Of a stretch of DNA of 64,000 nt, positions 1 to 9,555 are shown one piece after another. Each line of letters begins with the position of its first letter. Position 1 is the first letter of the stretch. A program made the position numbers and the translations under genes. The notes below the pieces were generated by a model that saw only the letters and a list, made by a program, of their open reading frames with translations, ran no database searches and had not been told where the DNA came from. Origin of the DNA: Peribacillus sp. Bi96 (GTDB lineage: Bacteria > Bacillota > Bacilli > Bacillales > DSM-1321); assembly GCF_918698115.1 (NCBI RefSeq), contig NZ_CAKKLV010000007.1:124001-188000 (forward strand), read 5' to 3'.

Positions 1-58
1 ATGCCGCTTCACTTCCAGCTAGCCCAGCACCGATTACACTTACTTTTGTTTCTTTCAT
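1..58 (-). CDS. trmFO: tRNA (uracil-5-)-methyltransferase TrmFO, N-terminal fragment
   Basis: Only the first 19 codons are in the window; the gene runs off the left edge. The start reads MKETKVSVIGAGLAGSEAA, whose GxGxxGSEAA pattern is the FAD-binding dinucleotide fold that opens TrmFO (formerly Gid), the folate- and FAD-dependent enzyme that methylates U54 in tRNA. A GGAGG Shine-Dalgarno (plus-strand cctcc at 67-71) lies at proper spacing before the ATG. trmFO directly follows topA in Bacillus, which supports the call. A separate promoter candidate at 264-293 suggests it may not depend on topA read-through. Confidence 0.9.
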   Translation of the reverse strand, partial: MKETKVSVIGAGLAGSEAA

Positions 59-399
59 TTTTTGAACCTCCATGTATAGATATGATAAGACAGGATCTTT
101 TATCATTAAAATTGCATTCACAAAAGTTTCATTTTTAACGATATCTATGTATTTATACCCAAAATGCCCATTCCTGCTAACGATAATTATAAAACATATG
201 CCACAAATCCGGCCTCTTCCTGCACCACGTCTTTCCTATAAAGGATAACGGACACAAAGAGGAATTATAACTTTAATAGAATACACTTGTCCACTGAATT
301 TTACATCACTTGACTTAAATAAAAAAGTTTCAAGCATTATCCTTTTTTTTCTTAGAAGTAAATCCACATGTTATCATGATATCATACTTCCCTGAACAT
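59..399. other. Intergenic region between trmFO and topA
   Basis: About 340 bases without a credible gene. It contains the trmFO ribosome binding site, a promoter candidate at 264-293 facing trmFO, and a roughly 200-nt A/T-rich untranslated leader. Short frames here have no Shine-Dalgarno site and look like chance. Confidence 0.5.
264..293 (-). promoter_or_regulatory. Candidate sigma-A promoter for trmFO
   Basis: On the minus strand TGGACA (288-293) is followed after 18 bases by a perfect TATAAT (264-269). It points at trmFO, with a leader of about 200 nt. Motif match only. Confidence 0.45.
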
Positions 400-429
400 A
401 AAGAAACTCGGCATCTGCCGAGTTTCTTT
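400..429 (-). terminator. Rho-independent terminator after topA
   Basis: A 13-bp perfect stem (arms 400-412 and 417-429) around a 4-nt loop lies about 55 bases past the topA stop codon. The T-rich tail on the minus strand is short, so termination may be partial. Confidence 0.7.
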
Positions 430-483
430 ATCTTTAGAGTTTTACAATTGCATATTAGGAAAGTAACGATTTTCCGATCTTTT

Positions 484-2559
484 CTATGCTTGAGGCGTTT
501 CTTTAAAATCACATTCCATACACTGGACTTGCACACCTTTTTTGAGTTTTTTCTCAACAAGTGTACCTTCACATTTTGGACAGCTCCGTGGCAGGGGTTT
601 GTCCCAAGAAATAAAGTCACATCCAGGGTAGGTATCACACCCGTAAAATAGGCGGCGTTTTTTACTTTTCCTTTCAATGATGTTTCCTTCTTTACATTTC
701 GGACATTTCACACCGATTTCTTTAACGATTGGTTTTGTGTTACGGCAATCCGGGAAATTACTGCATGCCATAAATTTTCCATATCGCCCCATCTTAAAGA
801 CCATCTCATGTCCGCATTCTGTGCAATCTTCCCCTGCAGGCTCATCTTTGATTTCAATTTTCTCCATCTCGACTTCGGCTTTAGCCAAATGAACCGCAAA
901 TTCTTTATAAAATTCATCGATGACCTTAATCCATTCGATGCTGCCTTCTTCGACGCTATCAAATTCCTGTTCCATCTTAGCAGTGAACTCTGCATCAATA
1001 ATATCCGGGAAAAATTCACGTATCAATTCAAGAACAATCTCACCAAGCTCTGTAGGGATAAATCGTTTATTATCCAAGGTTACATAGCCTCGTTTTTGAA
1101 TCGTATCCAAAGTAGGAGCATATGTAGAAGGCCGACCTATGCCCAGTTCCTCCATGGTTTTGACTAGACGTGCTTCCGTATAGCGGGGCGGAGGCTGTGT
1201 GAAATGCTGTTTCGGCTCGACATCTTTAGAAAATAATTGATCACCTTTTTTTACATCCGGAAGAGCATTTTCCTTTTCTTCCACTGAGTCATCGGATCCT
1301 TCAACATACACCTTCATGAAACCAGGAAATTTAACTTTAGAACCATTGGCCCTGAAAATGACATCCCCGTTATGAAGGTCGATACTCATTGTATCCATGA
1401 CCGCCGAAGACATTTGACTGGAAACGAACCGTTCCCAGATCAATTTATATAAACGGAATTGATCTCTCGACAAGAACTCCTTGACTACACCAGGTTCACG
1501 TAAGGTGCTAGTTGGTCTAACCGCTTCATGGGCGTCCTGAGCATTAGTCTGTTTTTTCTCTTTGCGCTGTTCAACCTGAACATAATCTTTACCATAGCTA
1601 TTTTGAATGAAGGTATGGGCTTCCTGTTTCGCAATGTCGGAAATCCGGGTCGAATCCGTTCTCATATAGGTGATTAACCCGACTGTCCCCTCTTTCCCAA
1701 GCTCGATTCCTTCATATAGCTGCTGGGCAAGCATCATGGTTTTCTTTGCACGGAAATTCAATTTTCGAGCAGCTTCTTGCTGCAAGGAAGAAGTGGTAAA
1801 AGGTGCAGCTGGATTACGCTTTCTTTCTTTTTTAGCCACAGCTCCTATAGTGAATTCCCCGCCATTTAAAGAAGCGAGTACTTTTTTGACGTCATCTTCC
1901 GTATTTAATTCTTTCCGCTCGCCACCCAGGCTGAAAAAGGAACCTTCAAACTGTTCTTTTCCTTTTACAAAATCCGCCTTGATTGTCCAATACTCTTCCG
2001 GGTTAAAATCTTTGATTTCTTTCTCGCGGTCAATGATCATCTTGACAGCAACCGATTGGACCCGTCCGGCGCTTAAGCCTTTTTTTACTTTTTTCCACAA
2101 AAGAGGGCTGATATTGTAGCCGACCAAACGATCCAAGATCCTTCTTGCCTGTTGTGCATCAACCAATTTCATATTTATTGGTCTCGGTGATTTAAAAGAT
2201 TCTTTGATCGCCTCTTTCGTGATCTCATTGAATACCACACGGCAATCTGAATTAATGTCGACGTCGAGACTGTGGGCCAAATGCCAGGCAATGGCTTCAC
2301 CTTCTCTGTCGGGGTCAGCTGCGAGATAGATTTTTTTCGCTTTTTTTGCAGCGGTTTTCAATTCTTTTAAAACCGGGCCTTTGCCGCGGATCGTTATATA
2401 TTTAGGTTCATATTCATGTTCAGTATCGACACCCATTTGACTTTTAGGCAAATCGCGTACATGTCCCATGGAAGCCTTTACTTTATATTTTTTTCCCAAG
2501 TAACGTTCTATCGTTTTCGCCTTTGCGGGCGATTCCACAATCACTAAGTATTCTGACAT
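484..2559 (-). CDS. topA: DNA topoisomerase I
   Basis: Type IA topoisomerase that relaxes negative supercoils through a transient 5'-phosphotyrosine bond. The 691-residue product equals the length of the B. subtilis enzyme. The TOPRIM domain shows [11 protein letters not shown] near residue 8 and DPDREGE at 82-88; the catalytic tyrosine is Y298 in the [10 protein letters not shown] motif. The last 120 residues carry three Cys4 zinc-ribbon units (CTEC...C, CPKC...C, CPKC...CMEC). A longer frame begins 13 codons upstream, but the ATG at 2559 follows AGGAGG by a normal spacer and gives the family N-terminus [12 protein letters not shown] strong promoter sits at 2601-2629, so topA can be transcribed independently of dprA. 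Confidence 0.97.
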   Translation of the reverse strand: MSEYLVIVESPAKAKTIERYLGKKYKVKASMGHVRDLPKSQMGVDTEHEYEPKYITIRGKGPVLKELKTAAKKAKKIYLAADPDREGEAIAWHLAHSLDVDINSDCRVVFNEITKEAIKESFKSPRPINMKLVDAQQARRILDRLVGYNISPLLWKKVKKGLSAGRVQSVAVKMIIDREKEIKDFNPEEYWTIKADFVKGKEQFEGSFFSLGGERKELNTEDDVKKVLASLNGGEFTIGAVAKKERKRNPAAPFTTSSLQQEAARKLNFRAKKTMMLAQQLYEGIELGKEGTVGLITYMRTDSTRISDIAKQEAHTFIQNSYGKDYVQVEQRKEKKQTNAQDAHEAVRPTSTLREPGVVKEFLSRDQFRLYKLIWERFVSSQMSSAVMDTMSIDLHNGDVIFRANGSKVKFPGFMKVYVEGSDDSVEEKENALPDVKKGDQLFSKDVEPKQHFTQPPPRYTEARLVKTMEELGIGRPSTYAPTLDTIQKRGYVTLDNKRFIPTELGEIVLELIREFFPDIIDAEFTAKMEQEFDSVEEGSIEWIKVIDEFYKEFAVHLAKAEVEMEKIEIKDEPAGEDCTECGHEMVFKMGRYGKFMACSNFPDCRNTKPIVKEIGVKCPKCKEGNIIERKSKKRRLFYGCDTYPGCDFISWDKPLPRSCPKCEGTLVEKKLKKGVQVQCMECDFKETPQA

Positions 2560-2600
2560 CCAATAAATCCTCCTCAAAGAGGTAATATAAATCTTCACTA

Positions 2601-2629
2601 TTATTAATCATTCAAAAATCATTTGTCAA
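2601..2629 (-). promoter_or_regulatory. Sigma-A promoter of topA
   Basis: Minus-strand TTGACA (2624-2629), 17-base spacer, TAATAA (2601-2606). The perfect -35 and ideal spacing make this a good call; it lies about 45 bases before the topA start codon. Confidence 0.75.
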
Positions 2630-2824
2630 CACCTCTTTACTTTTCAAGACATGCTGATAATTTATTTATAAGTATTTTGACAAGAGGTGCCATTTGCAAA
2701 ATTTATAACAGTTTTACATTTTTTTCAACCTTTTTGTCTCATATTTCAACCATTCATCTGAAAAATATACCTTTATTTACTATTTTTCCGTTTGATTTTC
2801 CGTCTATCTTCTATATTATACCGC

Positions 2825-3691
2825 TCAAAATTCTTCCTCAATCTGCTTATAACTCAAAACAAGTTTGGCTCCTTCAGAAATCAATTGATTGGTCCCTTGT
2901 GATTCTGGGCTTGTTACATTCCCAGGAAGCGCAAATACCTCCCTGCCATGATCCAAAGCAGCTTGTGCCGTAATAAGGGAACCGCTTTTCTCTTTTGCCT
3001 CGACCACGAATACTCCCCGTGATAATCCACTGATGATTCGATTCCTAATCGGAAACATCCAAGGTTCCGCTCTCATTTCCGGAAGGGTCTCAGATATAAG
3101 TAATCCTTTTTTGATGATTTCTTCAGCTAAGGGAATATTGGCCTTTGGATATATTTGCATAAGCCCGCCCCCTAAAACCCCAATCGTATCTCCGCCTTCA
3201 CCCAAAGTGATCTTATGAGCCTCTGCATCGACTCCAGCCGCTACTCCACTGATGATGACGAATTTTTTCTGTACGAGAGGTGATAAAATCGTTTTTAAGG
3301 CCTCCAGTCCATACGAGGTTGGCTTACGGGTTCCGACAACACCTAGCGTATTCATCTTCGTTAGGAGCTTCTTATCGCCTTTTAAATAAAGAACCCACGG
3401 AGGATCGAATATCTGTCTCAGCAAAAAAGGGTAATCCTCATCAAGGATGGTCAAACAATGAATCTGGCTATCTTCATATCGTTTAAGCTTATCGATCGTA
3501 TTGAGTGAATGTAAATCTTTGAGAAAGAGGTTGAGCTTATTTGTAGGGATGGAGAGCATTTTTGCCCATTCATGGCGTTTTGTTGTGAAAAGGGAAGAAA
3601 GGGATGGGTCATTGGATATGATTGTTTGGATAGCTTTCCACCCAGCTCCGCGGCAATGATGAAGGTGGATTAATTTTTCTTTTTTATTCAA
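2825..3691 (-). CDS. dprA: DNA-processing protein DprA (Smf)
   Basis: Recombination mediator that binds incoming single-stranded DNA during natural transformation and loads RecA. The 288-residue protein has a short helical N-terminal part and then the Rossmann-like core, visible as GVVGTRKPTSYGLEALK and as the later stretch with VFVVEAKEKSGSLITAQAAL and REVFALPGN, both typical of the DprA/Smf family. The frame opens with TTG at 3691 after a weak AGGGG site; no ATG is available near the expected start. It ends about 265 bases before topA, the usual neighbour in Bacillus, and starts about 130 bases after sucD. Confidence 0.93.
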   Translation of the reverse strand: MNKKEKLIHLHHCRGAGWKAIQTIISNDPSLSSLFTTKRHEWAKMLSIPTNKLNLFLKDLHSLNTIDKLKRYEDSQIHCLTILDEDYPFLLRQIFDPPWVLYLKGDKKLLTKMNTLGVVGTRKPTSYGLEALKTILSPLVQKKFVIISGVAAGVDAEAHKITLGEGGDTIGVLGGGLMQIYPKANIPLAEEIIKKGLLISETLPEMRAEPWMFPIRNRIISGLSRGVFVVEAKEKSGSLITAQAALDHGREVFALPGNVTSPESQGTNQLISEGAKLVLSYKQIEEEF

Positions 3692-3785
3692 TGGAAACGC
3701 CCCTAGTCGGATTTTTTTTAAGAAGGTGGATTATGCTGGTTTGTGAGATAGAAATGTGATACTGAGGAGATTGGAGTGAAATAAA

Positions 3786-3809
3786 GGCCGACCTAAAAAT
3801 AGGTCGGCC
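3786..3809 (-). terminator. Rho-independent terminator after sucD
   Basis: A perfect 10-bp stem (3786-3795 with 3800-3809), 4-nt loop, followed on the minus strand by TTTATTT. It lies 10 bases past sucD and closes the sucCD operon. Confidence 0.85.
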
Positions 3810-3819
3810 GAACTATGAA

Positions 3820-4722
3820 TCAATGAGTTTTACAAGGTTCGTAAATTTCTTTTTCTTTCAGGACGGAGATCAATGTTTCACCCATTACGGATGGGGTCTC
3901 GGCAACTTTAATTCCACACTCGTTCATAACGCGGATTTTCTCGTCAGCCGTACCTTTTCCTCCTGAGATGATTGCACCAGCATGTCCCATACGTTTACCA
4001 GCTGGAGCTGTACGGCCGCCAATGAAACCAACAACTGGCTTCGTCATATTTTCTTTCACCCAGATTGCTGCTTCTTCTTCTGCAGTGCCGCCTATTTCCC
4101 CGATCATGATCACAGCATGTGTTTCCGGATCTTCATTGAACGCTTTCAGTACATCAATGAAGTCCGTTCCGTTAACGGGATCCCCACCGATTCCGACTGC
4201 GGTAGATTGCCCGATGCCCGCTTGCGATAATTGATGAACGGCTTCGTACGTTAAGGTTCCAGAACGAGAAACTACACCTACATGGCCTTTTTTATGGATA
4301 TATCCTGGCATGATACCAATTTTACATTCTTCCGGGCTAATGACACCAGGGCAGTTCGGTCCGATCAAGCGAGTTTTTTTACCTTCCATGTATCGCTTCA
4401 CCTTGACCATATCAAGGACAGGAATATGTTCCGTGATACAAATTACAAGATCAAGTTCTGCGTCAACTGCTTCCAAAATCGCATCTGCAGCAAATGGAGC
4501 CGGTACGTAGATAACCGATGCATTCGCCCCGGTTTCAGTGACGGCTTCGGAAACTGTATTGTATACAGGTACCCCTTCCACTTCTGTTCCACCTTTACCC
4601 GGAGTAACTCCGCCAACGATCTTCGTGCCATATTCCAACATTTGTTTTGTATGAAATAATGCTGTTGAGCCAGTGATTCCCTGAACGATCACTTTCGTAT
4701 CTTTATTAATATAAACGCTCAT
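3820..4722 (-). CDS. sucD: Succinyl-CoA synthetase, alpha subunit
   Basis: Alpha subunit of the TCA-cycle enzyme that converts succinyl-CoA to succinate with substrate-level formation of a nucleoside triphosphate. The 300-residue product has the N-terminal CoA-binding Rossmann domain ([18 protein letters not shown], then GGVTPGKGG) and the ligase domain with the phosphorylated histidine H247 in GHAGAI. The ATG at 4722 follows a strong AGGGGGG site. It lies 18 bases behind sucC, so the two subunits are co-translated from one message ending at the hairpin 3786-3809. Confidence 0.97.
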   Translation of the reverse strand: MSVYINKDTKVIVQGITGSTALFHTKQMLEYGTKIVGGVTPGKGGTEVEGVPVYNTVSEAVTETGANASVIYVPAPFAADAILEAVDAELDLVICITEHIPVLDMVKVKRYMEGKKTRLIGPNCPGVISPEECKIGIMPGYIHKKGHVGVVSRSGTLTYEAVHQLSQAGIGQSTAVGIGGDPVNGTDFIDVLKAFNEDPETHAVIMIGEIGGTAEEEAAIWVKENMTKPVVGFIGGRTAPAGKRMGHAGAIISGGKGTADEKIRVMNECGIKVAETPSVMGETLISVLKEKEIYEPCKTH

Positions 4723-4740
4723 TATGTTCCCCCCTGCCTA

Positions 4741-5901
4741 TTATCCTACAAGTGATACTATTTTTTGTGCGCCATCTGCCATTGATTCAGCAGCCGTAAT
4801 ATTTAAACCTGACTCTTTTAGAATCTTTTTACCAAGGTCCACATTCGTTCCTTCAAGACGAACAACAAGAGGGACATCCAGGCCAAGCTCTTTAGCAGCA
4901 GCTACGACGCCTGTCGCGATGATGTCACATTTCATGATTCCTCCGAAGATGTTAACGAAAATGCCTTTAACATTTTGATCGGATAAAATGATTTTGAAAG
5001 CTTCTTTTACTTTTTCTTCTGTTGCGCCGCCCCCAACGTCAAGGAAGTTAGCCGGGTCTCCCATATAATGCTTAATGATGTCCATCGTTGCCATAGCAAG
5101 TCCTGCACCATTAACCATGCATCCGATATTTCCGTCTAGCGATATGTAACTAAGGCCATGTTTCGATGCTTCAATCTCTTTGGCATCCTCTTCATCTAAA
5201 TCACGGTACTCCGCGATGTCTTTATGGCGGTAAATGGCATTATCATCGAAATTCAATTTAGCATCAAGTGCCATTACATTGCCATCGCCCGTTACCACTA
5301 ATGGGTTGATTTCAGCAATTGAGCAATCTTTCTCAACGAAAGCCGTATATAAGTTAACCATAAGCTTGGAAGCTTTATTGATAAGTGAAGCAGGAATATT
5401 GATATTGAAAGCAATCCTTCTTGCTTGGAAGCCAGTCAGGCCGACAACCGGATCGATTACTTCTTTGAAAATTTTCTCTGGTGTCTTTTCAGCCACTTCT
5501 TCAATTTCCGTTCCGCCTTCTTCAGAAGCCATCAATACGACACTGTTTGTAGCACGGTCCAGGACCAGCCCGATATAATATTCTTTCGTAATGTCGCAGC
5601 CTTCTTCAATAAGTAAACGCTTAACTTCCTTGCCTGCAGGTCCTGTTTGATGGGTAACCAGCGTTTTACCGAGAATCTCTTCTGCATATGTACGCGCTTC
5701 ATCAAGATTTTTCGCTACCTTAACTCCGCCGGCTTTCCCGCGGCCGCCCGCATGAATTTGAGCTTTGACGACAACAACTTCCGTACCTAACTCCTTCGCT
5801 GCTTCCACTGCTTCATCAACAGTAAAGGCAACCCGGCCATTTGGAACGGATACCCCGTATTGTCGCAATATCTCTTTCCCCTGATACTCATGGATATTCA
5901 T
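4741..5901 (-). CDS. sucC: Succinyl-CoA synthetase, beta subunit
   Basis: Beta subunit, carrying the ATP-grasp nucleotide site and the determinant of nucleotide choice. It is 386 residues, the usual family length, beginning [17 protein letters not shown], with the ATP-grasp signature GGRGKAGGV at 52-60 and the C-terminal ligase-CoA domain containing GGIMKCD and VVRLEGTNV. The start is fixed by a GGAGG box just upstream. It is the first gene of the sucCD operon; the 480-base region upstream holds a promoter candidate. Confidence 0.97.
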   Translation of the reverse strand: MNIHEYQGKEILRQYGVSVPNGRVAFTVDEAVEAAKELGTEVVVVKAQIHAGGRGKAGGVKVAKNLDEARTYAEEILGKTLVTHQTGPAGKEVKRLLIEEGCDITKEYYIGLVLDRATNSVVLMASEEGGTEIEEVAEKTPEKIFKEVIDPVVGLTGFQARRIAFNINIPASLINKASKLMVNLYTAFVEKDCSIAEINPLVVTGDGNVMALDAKLNFDDNAIYRHKDIAEYRDLDEEDAKEIEASKHGLSYISLDGNIGCMVNGAGLAMATMDIIKHYMGDPANFLDVGGGATEEKVKEAFKIILSDQNVKGIFVNIFGGIMKCDIIATGVVAAAKELGLDVPLVVRLEGTNVDLGKKILKESGLNITAAESMADGAQKIVSLVG

Positions 5902-6237
5902 TTCCCATCCTCCTTATCTACTAAAAAACAACTTTGAGATTTAATACGTGTTTTCTCTACCATATTACAACAAAATTCTCCTTCGTGCATAATTTTCTTT
6001 ATCATAATTTTAAAAATATTATTATAATATACTTCCATACCCTGATGTAAAATGGAAAAAACCTTCCTTACCGTTGGGTTTTTTTCTTATTAAAATCATT
6101 TATTTTGGCTCTGAAATTCTATTACAAAAAAAGTAATTTAGTCTAGCAAACCACTTCTATGAAAGCCTTTTCATCGCATTAACTCTGAGATTCTTTATGA
6201 AAAATTACAGTTATCCTTGTCTTGATTCAAAGGAAAG
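5902..6237. other. sucC upstream region
   Basis: Non-coding, A/T rich. It holds the sucC Shine-Dalgarno site, a promoter candidate (6024-6051), a weak A/T hairpin around 6056-6084 and a near-perfect palindrome ATGAAAGCCTTTTCAT at 6159-6174 that resembles a catabolite-responsive element with one mismatch. No gene was seen. Confidence 0.5.
6024..6051 (-). promoter_or_regulatory. Candidate promoter of sucCD
   Basis: Minus-strand TTTACA (6046-6051), 16-base spacer, TATTAT (6024-6029); an overlapping TATAAT lies at 6021-6026. It would give a leader of about 110 nt before sucC. Confidence 0.4.
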
Positions 6238-6271
6238 GCAAAAGGACAAAGCCATGGCCTTGTCCTTTTGC
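6238..6271 (-). terminator. Terminator downstream of the rnhB-ylqG-ylqH cluster
   Basis: Arms 6238-6249 and 6260-6271 form a perfect 12-bp stem, extended inside by a GCCATGGC palindrome. It lies about 110 bases after the ylqH stop; the minus-strand tail is CTTTCCTTT, moderately T rich. Confidence 0.7.
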
Positions 6272-6382
6272 AAATAATTTAGTATTTTTTTAATATAATG
6301 AAAAACCGTTGGAGATTTCCCTATTATTCTACATAAACCAACATGAATTCATTTAGTGAAATCACTTGGATAAATTAGGATC

Positions 6383-6655
6383 CTACCATTTCATATCCTT
6401 GTCAACCTTATAAATGAATGCAAAAACCTCCGCTACAGCTCCATACAATTCTTCCGGAATCGTTTGATTAATATCCAATTGACCTAGCAGTGCAGCAAGC
6501 GATTCGTCCTTTTGGACCGGTATATCCAGTTTCATGGCCTTTTCCAGAATATTTTCAGACGTTTTTCCTTTCCCCTTGGCCAAGATTACGGGAGCATTGG
6601 ATGTCTTTTGATCATACTTTAAGGCAATCGCTTCTTTTCGTTTGTCATTTTTCAT
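6383..6655 (-). CDS. ylqH: FlhB C-terminal-domain homologue (YlqH/FlhX type)
   Basis: A 90-residue protein matching only the part of the flagellar export-gate protein FlhB that lies after its self-cleavage site: EAIALKYD, then NAPVILAKGKG and later TIPEELYGAVAEVFAFIYKV line up with the FlhB cytoplasmic domain. The Asn-Pro-Thr-His cleavage motif that should precede the YAVALKYD segment is absent (the protein starts MKNDKRKEAIALKYD), and there are no membrane segments. It is therefore a free-standing soluble copy of the switch domain. The start codon overlaps the ylqG stop by 4 bases, implying coupled translation. Function is unknown; see the matching finding. Confidence 0.85.
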   Translation of the reverse strand: MKNDKRKEAIALKYDQKTSNAPVILAKGKGKTSENILEKAMKLDIPVQKDESLAALLGQLDINQTIPEELYGAVAEVFAFIYKVDKDMKW

Positions 6656-8574
6656 ATTCGAATATCCACTCCACTATATGAACCCGTTTCTGAAAATGGA
6701 ATGGATTTCAACACTTTGTTCCCATCTTTTTCATTCTTCGGATTAACAAATGAAACCCCGGACAATCTGTAATCCATTTTTTCCAGATTCTCTCCCAACA
6801 GGTCAAGATAATGATCAGCCATCTCTTTAATCGCTGCACCATGCTCATTAATGACCGTCACTTTTATGATTCGATTTTGAACTTGCATATCGATGACCGT
6901 CTCTTTTATTCGTTCCAATTCTAAATAGAACAGGACCCGACAGTAATCCGGGTCTATTTTACCTTCTTTTGTTTTTCTTCCGCTCCATTGTAAAGTAAGA
7001 TCCGTTTGGGAAGTCCCCAGATTGAGAGGTAGTGTTAGGAGCAAATTCTGAACCGGCCCATTTTCCTGTGAAAGGATCTGTTGAGCTGTAATCCGATTTA
7101 GAATGTGTTCTGCTATCTCCTTTACCGATGCAGGAGTTTGCTCATTCAGCAGTTTAAGAAGCAGAGGTTTAAGTGTTTCCAAATCTTTCGAGATATCCGT
7201 CGAATCAACTCCAGACTGATTAAGGATTGCATGTTCCAGCTGCAGGCCAAGTATCTTGGTCCACTCTTTAAGTTGATGTGCAGCTGATGCCCCATTTGTG
7301 AAATCGATCGTTTGAAACTCAGTTTCCAATACATATGCAAGGACCAGTTTCTCATTATTCTTAACGGACAAGGCCTCTGGATGCCGTTTAAGCGATTGAA
7401 TGAGCAGTTCAGCCACCTTACCCTTCGCCTCAGCAACCTGCTCTGTATCCGTATTCAAATACCCTAGAATCTCATTCACTTCCTTATTGCTTTCCAGTCC
7501 TTTGCTTCTGGCACTTGCTTCGGTAAACGTACTCTCTATTAAACGAACGGCAAGAGGTGATATTTTTTCAGCAGATATGTTTTTTAGCTGATTCGGTTTG
7601 ATATCGGTTGGCATTTTTGCCCCTTCATGTTCAAGACCATTCAATAAGCGATTTACATTCATTTCGACCTTTTCAACTTTTCCCCATGCTCCATTTTTTC
7701 CTTCTGAAAGTAAATGCAAACCTTGGTGTAATTTATCGATCACTGAATCCTCAGGAAATCCGGACCTTGCCTCCGCTCCATCAATTAAATTCTCAAAAAA
7801 GACAGCTTCAGTCGTTCCCTTCGGTATGAAACCCGTCTGTTGAAGCAGAGAAAATGCCCCTGATTTCATTTCGGGTGTTGAATCGGAGTCCAGCCAAGCG
7901 GTCACAAGTTTTTGCAAACCGTTTTGTTGAAGTTGGTTCTGTTTAGCAACATGTAATGAGTCCAATACGCTTATAAGCTTGTCGGCCGTATTCGTTTTCG
8001 TACTCCCATCCTGCAACTGTTGATGGAGGTCACTGAGCAATTTATGGAATGGTTCGCCTTTGGTCTGTTCAAATAATGCTTCAAATACATTTTTTACAAA
8101 AGGCAATTGCTGAACGAACATTGTTTTTATGATAGGCAGCCCAGATTCTGCCGTATCAACAGCTTTTAGCCATTGCAAAGCCGACTGAAAAGTTTCCTTT
8201 GTAATCGGGAGACGATTCTTAAGGAGGTATTCGGCAAGCTTAGCTGCTGCCGGTTCGGGCGTCATGCCGAGATGAGCGATCAATTGTGCAGCCATTCCCT
8301 TCACACTGGTATAGTTCACATTCGGAGACTCGAACGTTTTTAACACGACCTTCCCCTCATTTGGGTGCTGGACTTGAAACCAATACCTTTCACCTGCCCG
8401 AAGCGGGATATCGAGAGTGGCAATCATTTTTTGTTGGCCAATCTGAACTTCTGCCGCCTGGTTAGGAAAAACCTTATTCACCTTCCCAAAAAGGATTTGT
8501 CCGCTTTTCAAACTCACAGTTCCATGCATTTCAATGGGTGAAAGTACGGGGTGACCGCTCGTTATGGTTAGCAT
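6652..8574 (-). CDS. ylqG: Conserved hypothetical protein YlqG with FliK-like C-terminus
   Basis: A 640-residue soluble protein without signal peptide or membrane segment. The N-terminal 120 residues look like a small beta-rich domain; the middle is helical and low in recognisable motifs. Roughly residues 505-610 read LTLPLNLG, then hydrophobic strands with charged turns, and a tail with LDLLGENLEKMDYRLSGVSF; this order resembles the C-terminal domain of FliK, the flagellar hook-length regulator (LxLxPxxLG ... L...L...GY.L). That is my pattern reading, not a search result. ATG 8574 was chosen because GGAGG lies 7 bases before it; a GTG one codon upstream is possible. It sits between rnhB and ylqH, as in B. 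subtilis. No flagellar genes are in the window. Confidence 0.8.
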   Translation of the reverse strand: MLTITSGHPVLSPIEMHGTVSLKSGQILFGKVNKVFPNQAAEVQIGQQKMIATLDIPLRAGERYWFQVQHPNEGKVVLKTFESPNVNYTSVKGMAAQLIAHLGMTPEPAAAKLAEYLLKNRLPITKETFQSALQWLKAVDTAESGLPIIKTMFVQQLPFVKNVFEALFEQTKGEPFHKLLSDLHQQLQDGSTKTNTADKLISVLDSLHVAKQNQLQQNGLQKLVTAWLDSDSTPEMKSGAFSLLQQTGFIPKGTTEAVFFENLIDGAEARSGFPEDSVIDKLHQGLHLLSEGKNGAWGKVEKVEMNVNRLLNGLEHEGAKMPTDIKPNQLKNISAEKISPLAVRLIESTFTEASARSKGLESNKEVNEILGYLNTDTEQVAEAKGKVAELLIQSLKRHPEALSVKNNEKLVLAYVLETEFQTIDFTNGASAAHQLKEWTKILGLQLEHAILNQSGVDSTDISKDLETLKPLLLKLLNEQTPASVKEIAEHILNRITAQQILSQENGPVQNLLLTLPLNLGTSQTDLTLQWSGRKTKEGKIDPDYCRVLFYLELERIKETVIDMQVQNRIIKVTVINEHGAAIKEMADHYLDLLGENLEKMDYRLSGVSFVNPKNEKDGNKVLKSIPFSETGSYSGVDIRI

Positions 8575-8587
8575 CACTCATCCTCCC

Positions 8588-9373
8588 TTATTCTTTCGTT
8601 CGTGCAGCGATTTCCTTAACTGGTGCAAAACTTCTTCTATGCCAAGGTGTAAGACCATGCTTGTCAAGTGCTTCTATATGTTGGCTTGTCCCGTATCCCA
8701 TGTGCTTTTCGAACCCGTATTCCGGATATTTCACCCCATAATCCTTCATCATCCTGTCACGAGTCACTTTCGCTATAATGGAGGCCGCAGAAATGGAAAT
8801 GCTTCTTGCGTCCCCCTTTATGAGCGAAAGCTGCGGCATGGGCACATCAAGTTCCATCGCATCAATCAGCAAATGATCCGGAAGTTCTGACAGATCGTTC
8901 ACAGCCGCTATCATTGCCTTTTTCGTAGCCTGATATATATTAATGTCATCGATTACTTCGCTATGTACAATACCCACCCCGATGGATATGGCTTCCTTAC
9001 AGATCCTCTCATAAAACTGTTCCCTTTTTAACTCTGGAATCTTTTTAGAATCATTCAGTCCTGGCAAATAGAAAGTTTCCGGCAAGATGACTGCACTCGT
9101 CACAACTGGTCCTGCCAGCGGTCCTCTCCCTACTTCATCGATACCAGCAAGAATGGAATACCCCTGTTTTCGCAGTTGCCGTTCAAACTCCGTCATCTCC
9201 ATGAAAGTATTCTTTACTTGTTGCTCTTTATCATAGGCTCTTTGCCATTTTCTTACTAAATCGGCTACGCCCTTCCGCCCGTCCTCCCGGCATTCTAGTA
9301 AAAATAAATCATCAGGCTCTTTTATTGTCATTAACTTTGAAGAGATTTCTTTTATGCTCATTGCAGTTTTCAT
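8588..9373 (-). CDS. rnhB: Ribonuclease HII
   Basis: Endonuclease that removes single ribonucleotides and RNA primers from DNA duplexes. The 261-residue product carries the catalytic acid pair in [15 protein letters not shown] and the third acid in LLIDAMEL; the RNase HII signature continues with [21 protein letters not shown]. An N-terminal extension of about 75 residues before the catalytic core is usual for the Bacillus enzyme. Two adjacent ATG codons exist; 9373 lies better spaced from GGGTGA. rnhB precedes ylqG by 13 bases, so the three genes rnhB-ylqG-ylqH probably share a message. Confidence 0.95.
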   Translation of the reverse strand: MKTAMSIKEISSKLMTIKEPDDLFLLECREDGRKGVADLVRKWQRAYDKEQQVKNTFMEMTEFERQLRKQGYSILAGIDEVGRGPLAGPVVTSAVILPETFYLPGLNDSKKIPELKREQFYERICKEAISIGVGIVHSEVIDDINIYQATKKAMIAAVNDLSELPDHLLIDAMELDVPMPQLSLIKGDARSISISAASIIAKVTRDRMMKDYGVKYPEYGFEKHMGYGTSQHIEALDKHGLTPWHRRSFAPVKEIAARTKE

Positions 9374-9435
9374 CATTTATCACCCATCATATTAATTATC
9401 GGCAGTCTTGCTTCTTTTCTACAGTTCAAACAAAA

Positions 9436-9500
9436 ATACGGAGCGGAAAAGAGACATCAAAAAGGAAAAACATTTTTGATATCCAACTCCAGCTCCGTAT
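9436..9500 (-). terminator. Two-tier hairpin after rbgA (terminator)
   Basis: Outer arms ATACGGAGC (9436-9444) and GCTCCGTAT (9492-9500) pair perfectly and enclose an inner 8-bp stem (9456-9463 with 9473-9480). On the minus strand the outer arm is followed directly by TTTTG. It lies about 55 bases past the rbgA stop and separates rbgA from rnhB. Confidence 0.65.
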
Positions 9501-9555
9501 CAATCCACTCACTGATTGTCTTCAAATAATCAGGTCAGTGTGCTCTTACATAAAG

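Noticed and set aside
330-677. 115-codon minus-strand frame overlapping the end of topA
   Set aside because: It runs out of phase across the topA zinc-finger coding region, has no ribosome site and resembles no protein; shadow frame.
2623-2973. 116-codon plus-strand frame starting upstream of topA
   Set aside because: Overlaps the topA promoter and the end of dprA on the opposite strand; composition (many Phe, Ile, Ser) is that of a translated A/T-rich spacer.
6056-6084. AAAAAACC/GGTTTTTT hairpin before sucC as a terminator
   Set aside because: Only two G-C pairs and a 13-nt loop; it also overlaps nothing that needs a terminator, since a better hairpin lies at 6238-6271.
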